This document shows, piece by piece, positions 17,005-24,546 of a DNA stretch of 64,000 bases. Below the pieces are notes generated by a model. The model searched no databases, was not told the DNA's origin, and saw only the letters and a program-made list of their open reading frames with translations. The translations under genes and the position numbers were made by a program. Every line of letters starts with the position of its first letter. The stretch's first letter is position 1. The DNA lies in NCBI RefSeq assembly GCF_007989825.1, contig NZ_BJUA01000009.1, positions 1-64,000 of the forward strand. The letters are read 5' to 3'. This DNA comes from Cellulomonas persica (GTDB lineage: Bacteria > Actinomycetota > Actinomycetes > Actinomycetales > Cellulomonadaceae).

Positions 17005-17979
17005 ATGCCCACGGCGCCCGAGGACGGTCTCGCTCCCGCGCCCGGACGCCAGGCCGCCGGCGAGCACGCGCCCGCCGCTGCCGCGGTCCGGCGGCGCCCC
17101 GAGCAGCTGCTCCTGGCCTTCATGGGCGAGCTCATGCTCGCGGGCGGAGCGGGCCCGCTGCCGGCGTCGGTGCTGATCGCCGTCCTGGGCGAGCTCGGCG
17201 TCGGCGAGGCCGCCACGCGCGCCACGCTCAGCCGGATGGTGGCGCGCGGCCTGCTGCTGCCCGCGCGTGTCGGGCGCTCGGTCGTCTACCGGCTCACACC
17301 CGACAGCGAGCGGGTGCTGGGACAGGCGCGGGACCGCGTGTTCGACGAGGACCCGTTCGCGCCGCGCGGCACCGGCTGGACGCTCGTGACCTTCTCCGTG
17401 CCCGAGAGCAGGCGGGACGTGCGCCACCGGGTGCGCGCCCAGCTCGTGTGGGCGGGCTTCGGGCTGCTGCGCGACGGGCTGTGGATCGCGCCGGGCGAGG
17501 TCGACGTCGCCGCGGCCCTGGGTGAGATGCACGACGACGCGCGTGCGGCTCCCGACGCGGCCCGTGCGGTTCCCGACGAGGCCCGTGCGGCGGACGACGA
17601 GGGCGGTGCGGTGCACGGCGGGGGACCCGCGTCCCACGACGGCGAGCTCGAGCTCGCCGCGTTCCGCGCGCACGAGGTGCCGGGGTTCTCGGCGGCGCGC
17701 AGCGTGCGGACCGCGTGGCGGCTGGACGCCATGCGCGCGCACCACGAGCAGTTCCAGGCGCGCTGGCGGCGCGCGGAGCCCGACGCCTCCGGGTCGTTGC
17801 GCGACCTCACGGCGCTGGTCGCGGACTGGCTCGACCTGCTGCGCACCGTGCCGCGCCTCCCGGCCGACCACCTCGCCCCCGACTGGCCGGGCGCCGCCTC
17901 GGTCGAGGTGTTCCGCGGTCTGCACGCCGCGCTCACCGAGCCCGCGCGCGCCGAGCTCGCGCGCCGTCTCGCGGCCTGA
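17005..17979 (+). CDS. PaaX-family transcriptional regulator 1
   Basis: A 324-residue repressor-type protein. An N-terminal winged helix (about residues 30-105; RPEQLLLAFMGELML, ATRATLSRMVARGLLLPARVGRSVVYRLTP in parts) precedes the PaaX middle domain (GWTLVTFSVPESRRDVRHRVRAQLVWAGFGLLRDGLWIAPG in parts) and a C-terminal helical domain (ARWRRAEPD, LPADHLAPDWPG). Known PaaX proteins respond to phenylacetyl-CoA or related aryl-CoA esters. Here it lies divergent from the importer and just upstream of the acyl-CoA operon, so it probably governs both. A repeat-derived insertion interrupts the middle domain at about residues 177-215. Confidence 0.85.
   Translation: MPTAPEDGLAPAPGRQAAGEHAPAAAAVRRRPEQLLLAFMGELMLAGGAGPLPASVLIAVLGELGVGEAATRATLSRMVARGLLLPARVGRSVVYRLTPDSERVLGQARDRVFDEDPFAPRGTGWTLVTFSVPESRRDVRHRVRAQLVWAGFGLLRDGLWIAPGEVDVAAALGEMHDDARAAPDAARAVPDEARAADDEGGAVHGGGPASHDGELELAAFRAHEVPGFSAARSVRTAWRLDAMRAHHEQFQARWRRAEPDASGSLRDLTALVADWLDLLRTVPRLPADHLAPDWPGAASVEVFRGLHAALTEPARAELARRLAA
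17533..17595 (+). repeat. three 21-bp in-frame tandem repeats inside paaX-like gene
   Basis: Three 21-base units at 17533-17553, 17554-17574 and 17575-17595 encode DDARAAP, DAARAVP and DEARAAD. They fall between the GLWIAPGEVDV and ELELAAFRAHEVPG parts of the regulator, where PaaX proteins usually have no such segment. This is a slippage-type expansion that keeps the frame and probably forms a flexible surface loop. Confidence 0.7.
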
Positions 17980-18133
17980 GCGCACCGCCGTCGCGGCCGG
18001 CGCGATCGCGCGGTCGTTGGACATCTCGCTGACGATCGTCACGAGAACCATTGACGTCGATGCGGCACAGCGGGCACGATCGCAGGCACCAGCCGTCGCG
18101 CCGCAGCGCGGCCCGCCCACGAGGATGTGAGCA

Positions 18134-19894
18134 GTGGCAGACGTCTTGTCGTCCCCGCCGGACCTCGACCGCGCCAACTACGCCGCGATCTGGGACGCCG
18201 TCGCGCGGGCCGTGCCCGACCGCGTCGCGGTGCGCGCGCAAGGCGTCACGCTCACGTACGCCGACCTCGAGGAACACGCTGCCCGGCTCGCCGCGACCTT
18301 CGTCGCGCACGGCCTGGGCGTGGACTCGCGGGTCGCGATCTTCATGTACAACCGCGTCGAGTACCTGATCACGCTGTACGCGGCGTACAAGCTCGGTGCG
18401 ATCCCCGTGAACATCAACTTCCGCTACCACGGGGCCGAGCTCGCCGAGCTGCTCGAGATGTCGCGCCCCAGCGCGCTCGTCCACCCGAGCAGCCTGGGTG
18501 CGGCGGTGCGGGACGCGGCGCAGCGCGTCGAGCTGCCCGGCCTCGTGCTCGTCGTCCCCGACCAGCCGCACGACGAACCGCACGACGAGGCGCCCGGCCA
18601 GACCCGCCCGGACGGTGCGTCCGACGAGGACGCCCCAGGCCGCGGCGACGCGTCGACCGACGCCATGCTGTTCGCCCGCGCGCTCGACGCCGAGCCGCTG
18701 CCCGCCCAGGACCGCGGGCCGGAGCACAAGATCTTCATGTTCACCGGCGGCACGACCGGCCGCCCCAAGGCCGTGGTCTGGACGCACGGCAACCTGTTCG
18801 ACAGTCAGCTCTTCTCGATCTACGGGTCGCTTCCCGTCGCGCAGCCGACGTCCCTGGCCGACGTCACGCGCATCGCGGCGCGCGACGACCTGCCCCGCAC
18901 GGTGTGCCTGCCCCTGCCGCCGATGATGCACGCGACCGCGCTGTTCAACGTGATGAACGCGATGGTGCTCGGCGGCACGGTCGTGTTCCTGCCCGCGGCG
19001 CGATTCGACCCTGCGGCGGCGGCGCGCGCCATCCAGGAGCATGGCGTGACGCGTCTGATCGTCGCGGGCAACGCGATCGTCGGACCGCTCGTCGACGTCC
19101 TGGACTCGCCCGAGGCCGCCGGGATCGACATCTCGTCGCTCGGTACGGTGCTGAGCAGCGGGATGGTCTGGTCCGACGACCTCAAGCGCCGCCTGCTCGA
19201 GCACGCACCGCACGCGACGCTCATCGACATCATCGGCTCGAGCGAGGGAGGGCCGTTCGCGTACGGCGTGGTGCGCGGGCCGGACGACCTGCCGTGCCGG
19301 CTGCGCCTGGCACCGGGCGCCGTCGTCCTGACCCCCGACCTCACCCCGGTGACGGAGGTCGGCGGGACCGGGATGCTCGCGTACAGCGGCGCGATGCCGC
19401 TCGGCTACCACGACGACCCGGCCCGCACGGCCGAGACGTACCCGGTGATCGACGGCGTGCGGCACGTGATGCCGGGCGACTGGGTGCGCGTCCTGGGCGA
19501 CGGCTACGTCGAGCTGCTCGGGCGCGGGTCGGGCGTCGTCAACACCGGCGGGGAGAAGGTCTTCCCCGGCGAGGTCGAGAAGGTGCTGCTCGCGCTGCCC
19601 GGCGTGGTCGACGCGGTCGTGCTCGGCCTGCCGGACCCGCGCTGGGGCGAGGTGGTCACGGCCGTCGTCGTGCCCGCGCCCGGGACGCAGATCGCGCCCG
19701 AGCAGGTGCAGGACGAGGTGGGCCGCCGGCTCGCCGGGTACAAGAAGCCGCGGCGCCTGTACGTGCTCGACGAGCTCACGCGCAGCCCCAGCGGCAAGCT
19801 CGACATGCACCGCCTGCGCCGCCGGCTCACGGAGGTCGAGCAGCCTGCGCTGGTCGACGCGGCGGGCGCCCCGGACGGAGGTCAGGGCCGATGA
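18134..19894 (+). CDS. AMP-forming acyl-CoA synthetase (FadD-like)
   Basis: Activates a carboxylic acid to its CoA ester via an acyl-adenylate; first enzyme of a four-gene beta-oxidation-like operon. The 586-residue ANL-family protein has the P-loop FTGGTTGRPKAVVWTHGNL, the A5-like motif DIIGSSEGGPFAYG, the A7/A8 region PGDWVRVLGDGYVELLGRGSGVVNTGGEKVFPGEVEKVL (in parts) and the C-terminal catalytic Lys in RSPSGKLDMHRLRRRL. A charged insertion (about 142-170, PDQPHDEPHDEAPGQ) is unusual. GTG 18134 fits the family N-terminus. The stop overlaps the thiolase ATG. Substrate chain is unknown. Confidence 0.85.
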   Translation: MADVLSSPPDLDRANYAAIWDAVARAVPDRVAVRAQGVTLTYADLEEHAARLAATFVAHGLGVDSRVAIFMYNRVEYLITLYAAYKLGAIPVNINFRYHGAELAELLEMSRPSALVHPSSLGAAVRDAAQRVELPGLVLVVPDQPHDEPHDEAPGQTRPDGASDEDAPGRGDASTDAMLFARALDAEPLPAQDRGPEHKIFMFTGGTTGRPKAVVWTHGNLFDSQLFSIYGSLPVAQPTSLADVTRIAARDDLPRTVCLPLPPMMHATALFNVMNAMVLGGTVVFLPAARFDPAAAARAIQEHGVTRLIVAGNAIVGPLVDVLDSPEAAGIDISSLGTVLSSGMVWSDDLKRRLLEHAPHATLIDIIGSSEGGPFAYGVVRGPDDLPCRLRLAPGAVVLTPDLTPVTEVGGTGMLAYSGAMPLGYHDDPARTAETYPVIDGVRHVMPGDWVRVLGDGYVELLGRGSGVVNTGGEKVFPGEVEKVLLALPGVVDAVVLGLPDPRWGEVVTAVVVPAPGTQIAPEQVQDEVGRRLAGYKKPRRLYVLDELTRSPSGKLDMHRLRRRLTEVEQPALVDAAGAPDGGQGR

Positions 19895-21081
19895 GGTTCA
19901 CCGACGCGCACATCCCGTTCGGCATGGCCTGGACCTCGCCGTTCGCCAAGTGGCAGGGTCCGCTGGCCGAGCTCAACAGCCTGGACCTGGCGGTCGACGT
20001 CACGGGCCGGGCGCTCGCGGACCGCGGTCTGGACCCGCAGGAGATCACCGAGTGGACGCTCGGGTGCACGGTCCCGCAGCAGTACGCGTTCTACGGCGTC
20101 ACGGGTGTCGCGCGACGGCTGGGCGCAGGGGAGCACGGCGGGCCGTGGATCTCGCGTGCGTGCGCGACGTCGGCCGCGGTGGTCGAGCACCTCGCGACAC
20201 AGGTCGAGCTGCGCGCGCACACGACGACGATCGGGGTCGTCACCGACCGCACGAGCAACGGCCCGCTCATGCTCTGGAGCAGTGCGGCGGGTCCGGGTGG
20301 GGCGCCGGTGAGCGAGCACTGGGTGCTCGACCCGATGAAGCTCGACCCGACCACGGGCCAGTCCATGAACGACACGGCCGAGAACACCGCGCGGTCCGCG
20401 GGGTACACGCGCGAGCAGGTCGACGAGGTCGCGCTGCTGCGCTACGAGCAGTACCGCAGCGCGCTGGCCGACGACCGCGCGGTCCAGCGCGCGTACATGG
20501 TCCCCGTCCGCATCCCCGGACGGCGCGGGGACACATGGGTCGAGGAGGACCACGGCGTCTTCCCGACGACCGCCGAAGGGCTCGCGCGGCTGCGTCCCGT
20601 CGCGCCGGACGGCGTGGTCACGTACGGCGCGCAGACGCACCCCGCGGACGGGTGCGCGGGCGTCGTCGTCGCGAGCACCGGACGCGCGCGCGAGCTCGGT
20701 CGCGACGGGGTCACCGCGCAGATCCTGGCCACGGGCTTCGCCCGGGCCGAGCCTGCGTACATGCCCAAGGCGCCCGTCCCCGCGGCGCTGCGCGCGCTGC
20801 ACGACGCGGGCCTCGACGTCGCCGACGTCGACGTGGTCACGACGCACAACCCGTTCGCGGTCAACGACCTGTGGTTCGCCGAGCAGACCGGCTTCCCGCT
20901 CGAGCGCATGAACCCGTACGGGTCGTCGCTGGTCTACGGGCACCCGCAGGGGCCCACGGGCGCCCGCGCGGTGACCGAGCTGATCCACGCGCTGCACGCG
21001 CGCGGCGGCGGGACCGGACTGTTCACCGGCTGCGCTGCCGGGGACTCCGCCGGCGCCGTCGTCGTCCGCGTCGACGGCTGA
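19891..21081 (+). CDS. thiolase-family protein
   Basis: Expected to cleave a 3-oxoacyl-CoA or condense acyl-CoAs. The 396-residue protein has the thiolase fold with nucleophilic Cys91 in ISRACATSAAVVEH, then HNPFAVNDLWFAEQTG and the glycine loop NPYGSSLVYGHPQGPTGAR. The usual C-terminal CxGGGxG box is replaced by TGLFTGCAAGDSAGAVV, which keeps Cys381 but not the glycine run. The N-terminus RFTDAHIPFGMAWTSPFAKW is also unlike degradative FadA. This suggests a specialised thiolase clade. ATGA overlap with the CoA-ligase stop shows coupling. Confidence 0.78.
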   Translation: MRFTDAHIPFGMAWTSPFAKWQGPLAELNSLDLAVDVTGRALADRGLDPQEITEWTLGCTVPQQYAFYGVTGVARRLGAGEHGGPWISRACATSAAVVEHLATQVELRAHTTTIGVVTDRTSNGPLMLWSSAAGPGGAPVSEHWVLDPMKLDPTTGQSMNDTAENTARSAGYTREQVDEVALLRYEQYRSALADDRAVQRAYMVPVRIPGRRGDTWVEEDHGVFPTTAEGLARLRPVAPDGVVTYGAQTHPADGCAGVVVASTGRARELGRDGVTAQILATGFARAEPAYMPKAPVPAALRALHDAGLDVADVDVVTTHNPFAVNDLWFAEQTGFPLERMNPYGSSLVYGHPQGPTGARAVTELIHALHARGGGTGLFTGCAAGDSAGAVVVRVDG

Positions 21082-21144
21082 GCGCCCGCCCGACCCCGGA
21101 CCCGACCTGCCGAACCAGCCCGACGACGAGAGCGAGCACCCCTG

Positions 21145-21654
21145 ATGTCCCACGACCCCGTCACCGAGGCCCCCGCCGACGCGCCGCCTCCCGCGACGAC
21201 CGCCGCGACCACCGTCGCGCTGGCCGACCTGCCCTCGCTCGTCGGCACCACGTTCGGCCCGTCGTCGTGGCGCACGATCACCCAGGAGCAGGTGAACCAG
21301 TTCGCGGACCTCACCGGCGACCACAACCCGATCCACGTCGACCCGGACTACGCAGCGACCACGCCGTTCGGCGGGACGATCGTGCACGGCTACCTCACGC
21401 TCGCGCTCGTCGTGCCCCTCATGGCGGAGGTCGTCGAGGTCACGGGCGTGCGCACCGGCATCAACTACGGGCTCGACCGCCTGCGCTTCCCCGCACCCGT
21501 GCGCGTGGGCTCGCGCATCCGCGTGACGTCGACCCTGTCGGCGGTCACCGACGTCCCCGGCGGCCACCAGGCCGTCTACGAGAACACGTTCGAGGTCGAG
21601 GGGCAGGCCAAGCCCGCTGCGGTCTCCGTCATGATCGTGAGGTACTACGCATGA
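21145..21654 (+). CDS. MaoC-family hydratase
   Basis: Single hot-dog-domain enoyl-CoA hydratase of 169 residues. The MaoC signature runs as TGDHNPIHVDPDYAATTPFGG followed by TIVHGYLTLALV; the Asp and His of DHNPIH are the expected hydration residues. A 30-residue Ala/Pro/Thr-rich lead precedes the domain. It lies 63 bases after the thiolase and overlaps the SDR start by four bases. With the CoA ligase, SDR and thiolase it provides activation, hydration, oxidation and thiolysis, a complete spiral except for an acyl-CoA dehydrogenase, which is absent here. Confidence 0.85.
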   Translation: MSHDPVTEAPADAPPPATTAATTVALADLPSLVGTTFGPSSWRTITQEQVNQFADLTGDHNPIHVDPDYAATTPFGGTIVHGYLTLALVVPLMAEVVEVTGVRTGINYGLDRLRFPAPVRVGSRIRVTSTLSAVTDVPGGHQAVYENTFEVEGQAKPAAVSVMIVRYYA

Positions 21655-22583
21655 GCATCGACCTGACCGGGAAGTCCGCGATCGTCACCGGCAGCGGCCA
21701 GGGCCTGGGCCGCGCGTACGCCCGCGCGCTGGCCGCGGCCGGGGCCGGGGTGGTCGTCAACGACGTCAACGGCGACGCCGCGCAGGAGACGGTCGACGCG
21801 ATCGTCGCCGGCGGCGGCCGGGCCGTCGCGGTGATCGCCCCGGTGGGGCCCGCGGAGACCGCGGACGCGCTCGTCGCCGCGGCCGTCGAGGCGTTCGGCG
21901 GGCTCGACGTGCTCGTCACGAACGCGGGCGTGCTGCGCGACCGCGTGCTGTGGAAGACCACGGACGACGACTTCGACACCGTGATCGCGACGCACCTGCG
22001 TGGCACGTTCACGTGCGCCCGCGCCGCCGCGGTGCACCTGCGGGAGCAGGGCCGCGGCGGGCGGATCGTGCTCGTCGGCTCGCCCGCGGGTCAGCACGGG
22101 AACTTCGGGCAGACGAGCTACGCGGCCGCCAAGGCGGGCATCGTCGCGATGGCCCGGACGTGGTCGCTCGAGCTGGCGCGCGCGGGGATCACGGTCAACG
22201 CGGTCGTGCCGACCGCGATCACGGCGATGACCGCGACGATCCCGCTGTACGCGGGCGTCGCCGCGGCGTACAGCAGGGGCGAGCCGTTGCCGCAGGTCGT
22301 GCGCCAGGAGCACGCGCTCGGGGGCCCCGAGGACGTCGCGCCGCTCGTCGTGTGGCTCGCGTCCGACGCGTCCGCCGCGGTCACCGGGCAGGCGATCGGG
22401 ATCGGCGGCGACAAGCTGTCGCTCTACACGGTCCCGCGCGAGGTCGGGGTGACGTTCCGGGAGGGCGGCTGGGACGCCGACGCGATCGACGAGGCGTGGG
22501 AGACGACCTTCGCGTCGTACCTGCAGCCGAGCGGCATCGCCCTGCCCCCGCTGGACCTGCCGGCCGAGCCGTTGGCGACCTGA
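21651..22583 (+). CDS. SDR-family 3-hydroxyacyl-CoA dehydrogenase-like oxidoreductase
   Basis: NAD(P)-dependent dehydrogenase, 310 residues. It begins MSIDLTGKSAIVTGSGQGLGRAYARAL (in parts: IVTGSGQGLGRAYA), with the NNAG-equivalent VTNAGVLRD and the catalytic Ser/Tyr/Lys in VGSPAGQHGNFGQTSYAAAKAG. The long C-terminal extension after the Rossmann core (about residues 245-310, PREVGVTFREGGWDADAIDEAW) is of the type seen in the HSD17B4/MaoC-associated SDRs, which act on 3-hydroxyacyl-CoA. The ATG overlaps the MaoC stop, so hydratase and dehydrogenase are translationally coupled. Confidence 0.83.
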   Translation: MSIDLTGKSAIVTGSGQGLGRAYARALAAAGAGVVVNDVNGDAAQETVDAIVAGGGRAVAVIAPVGPAETADALVAAAVEAFGGLDVLVTNAGVLRDRVLWKTTDDDFDTVIATHLRGTFTCARAAAVHLREQGRGGRIVLVGSPAGQHGNFGQTSYAAAKAGIVAMARTWSLELARAGITVNAVVPTAITAMTATIPLYAGVAAAYSRGEPLPQVVRQEHALGGPEDVAPLVVWLASDASAAVTGQAIGIGGDKLSLYTVPREVGVTFREGGWDADAIDEAWETTFASYLQPSGIALPPLDLPAEPLAT

Positions 22584-22610
22584 GCCTCGTCGTCCCGTGC
22601 GCTGCTGTCC

Positions 22611-23570
22611 CTAGCGGCCCGCGGTCGCGGCGGGGCGCAGCGCGACCGTGGGACGCGGGCCCGGCGGGTCGGCCAGGACGGAGAACTGGACCACGCGGTC
22701 GGTGAGCTCGGGGGCGTACCCGCCGATCACCTGCCGCACGCGCACCGACGCCGGTGCGCCGAGCTGCTCGTACGTGTCGAGGAACAGCAGGCGGGCCAGG
22801 TCGCGCGGCCAGTCGTCGGGCAGCAGGCGGCGCGGCAGGTCCGGGTCCAGGCCGGGGAACGCGCGCCACGCGTCCATGAGCGCGGTCCGCTTGACCAGGG
22901 CGTCGACGGGGGAGATCGCGCCCTTGCCGAGCGCGGCGTGCGTGGGCTGCCAGGTCTCGACGAACGTGCGGTAGAGGTCGGCGAGGCCGTCGAGGTCCCA
23001 CGCGCTCTGCGGCGCGAGCGTCGTGGCGGACAGCTCGGGGGACGTCGCGACGAACGCGGTCGCGCGCGTCACGCCGAGGTCGCGGAGCTCGGCGACCGCC
23101 TGGTCGTGCCGCGGGTGCGGCGAGACCCACAGCGCGTCGTACAGCGGCGCGAACCCCAGCCAGCGCAGGCGCGTACGCAGCGCCTCGCGCGCCGAGCGGT
23201 TGGTCTCCGGGACGGAGAAGGCCACCAGGCTCCAGCGGCCGTCCCAGTCGTCGTCCGCGTGCGCGCCGAACGCGACGATGCGCTCGGCGCCCGTGCGCAT
23301 GATCGACTGCGCGCGCGGCGTCATCGCGTAGAACGTGCGGCGGCCCTCGCGCGTGGACGCGAGCAGACCGTGCTTGACCATGCGGCTCAGGGCCGCGCGG
23401 GCCGCGACGTCGCTCACGCCGAAGTCGGCGAGGAGGTCGACGAGCGCGGCCGAGGGCAGCGGTGCCTCCTGGCCCCACCAGTAGTCGCCCAGGAGCGTGA
23501 GCAGCAGGCTCGGTGGCGATCCCTGACGCGTGCGCGGGATGCGCGTGCCGCTCTCGCTCGTCCGCGCCAC
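22611..23570 (-). CDS. PaaX-family transcriptional regulator 2
   Basis: A 319-residue regulator. The N-terminal winged helix contains LLLTLLGDYWWGQEAPLPSAALVDLLADFGVSDVAARAALSRMVKHGLL (in parts). The middle domain contains WSLVAFSVPETNRSAREALRTRLRWLGFAPLYDALWVSPH (in parts). The C-terminal domain contains LPRRLLPDDWPRDLARLLFLDTYEQLG (in parts). It lacks the repeat insertion of the first PaaX copy. Start is GTG 23570, supported by GGGGAG seven bases upstream. It converges on the acyl-CoA operon and diverges from the FAH/CoA-ligase/monooxygenase operon, which it most likely controls. Confidence 0.86.
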   Translation of the reverse strand: MARTSESGTRIPRTRQGSPPSLLLTLLGDYWWGQEAPLPSAALVDLLADFGVSDVAARAALSRMVKHGLLASTREGRRTFYAMTPRAQSIMRTGAERIVAFGAHADDDWDGRWSLVAFSVPETNRSAREALRTRLRWLGFAPLYDALWVSPHPRHDQAVAELRDLGVTRATAFVATSPELSATTLAPQSAWDLDGLADLYRTFVETWQPTHAALGKGAISPVDALVKRTALMDAWRAFPGLDPDLPRRLLPDDWPRDLARLLFLDTYEQLGAPASVRVRQVIGGYAPELTDRVVQFSVLADPPGPRPTVALRPAATAGR

Positions 23571-23619
23571 GGGCGGCTCCCCTCTCGTCGACCACGCTCG
23601 GTGCCGACGGCGCCGATGC

Positions 23620-23659
23620 TTGACACATTCTACGCCGCCCGCAGATAGTGATGTCACGT
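23620..23659 (+). promoter_or_regulatory. promoter and candidate PaaX operator of FAH operon
   Basis: TTGACA at 23620-23625 is a consensus -35 box. GATAGT at 23644-23649, 18 bases later, is a plausible -10. ATGTCACGT at 23651-23659 then overlaps the expected transcription start. Both TTGACAC and ATGTCACGT recur in the other PaaX-flanked interval. A repressor at this place would block initiation of the 23686-27997 operon. Confidence 0.5.
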
Positions 23660-23685
23660 TCGACCGACGCACGGGAGCGACAGCG

Positions 23686-24546
23686 ATGAAGCTAGCCAGC
23701 ACCGTCGACGCGCGCCTGCTCGCCGTCCTGGACGACCGCTCGGTCGACGTGACCGACGCCCTCGGGATCGCCGGACCCGGGGCCGGTGGGCCCCTCCTGG
23801 CGTTCCTCGAGCGGGGCGGGTCCCTCGACGCGCTGCACGCGCTCGACCTCGACGCGCTGCCGTCGCAGCCGCTGGACACCGGGCGGCTCGCGGCGCCGAT
23901 CGCGCGGCCCGGCAAGGTCGTCGGCGCGCCCGTGAACTACCTCGACCACAAGGCCGAGATGGGCGAGCAGCGCACCATCGCCGACTTCGGGGTGTTCCTC
24001 AAGGCGACCTCGTCGGTGATCGGGCCGAACGAGCAGATCCGGCTGCCGTACCTCGACCTGCGCACCGACCACGAGGGCGAGCTCGGCGTGGTGATCGGCC
24101 GCACCGCGAGCCGGGTCCCGGCCGAGCGCGCGCTCGAGCACGTCTTCGGCTACGCGCCCGTCCTCGACATCACCGTCCGCTCGGGCGAGGACCGCTCGAC
24201 GCGCAAGTCCTTCGACACGTTCACGCCGCTCGGCCCGTGGGTCACGACGGCCGACGACGTGCCCGACCCCGGCGCGCTCGAGCTGCGGTGCTGGGTCGAC
24301 GACGAGCTGCGCCAGCACGCGTCCACGTCCGACCTCATCTACGACGTGGCCGAGCTCATCGCCTACACGAGCCATGTGATGACCCTGCACCCCGGGGACG
24401 TCATCGCGACCGGCACGCCCGCGGGCGTCGGGCCGATCGCCGCCGGGCAGCGGGTCGCGGTCGAGATCGAGCGGCTCGGACGGCTCGTCGTCGGCGTGAC
24501 CGACGAGGGCGCGATCGCCTACGCGGACCGCCCGGGGCACCGGTGA
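23686..24546 (+). CDS. fumarylacetoacetate hydrolase-family protein
   Basis: A 286-residue FAH-fold protein with ARPGKVVGAPVNYLDHKAEMGE, the acidic metal site DHEGELGVVIGRT, GYAPVLDITVRSGEDRSTRKSFDTFTPLGPW (in parts) and HPGDVIATGTPAGVGPI. Members hydrolyse or decarboxylate 2-oxo-acyl products of ring cleavage. Start ATG 23686 has GGGAG eight bases upstream. Its stop overlaps the CoA-ligase start (GTGA). It is only distantly like the 11142-12011 copy, so it probably serves another substrate handled by the PaaX-2 operon. Confidence 0.82.
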   Translation: MKLASTVDARLLAVLDDRSVDVTDALGIAGPGAGGPLLAFLERGGSLDALHALDLDALPSQPLDTGRLAAPIARPGKVVGAPVNYLDHKAEMGEQRTIADFGVFLKATSSVIGPNEQIRLPYLDLRTDHEGELGVVIGRTASRVPAERALEHVFGYAPVLDITVRSGEDRSTRKSFDTFTPLGPWVTTADDVPDPGALELRCWVDDELRQHASTSDLIYDVAELIAYTSHVMTLHPGDVIATGTPAGVGPIAAGQRVAVEIERLGRLVVGVTDEGAIAYADRPGHR

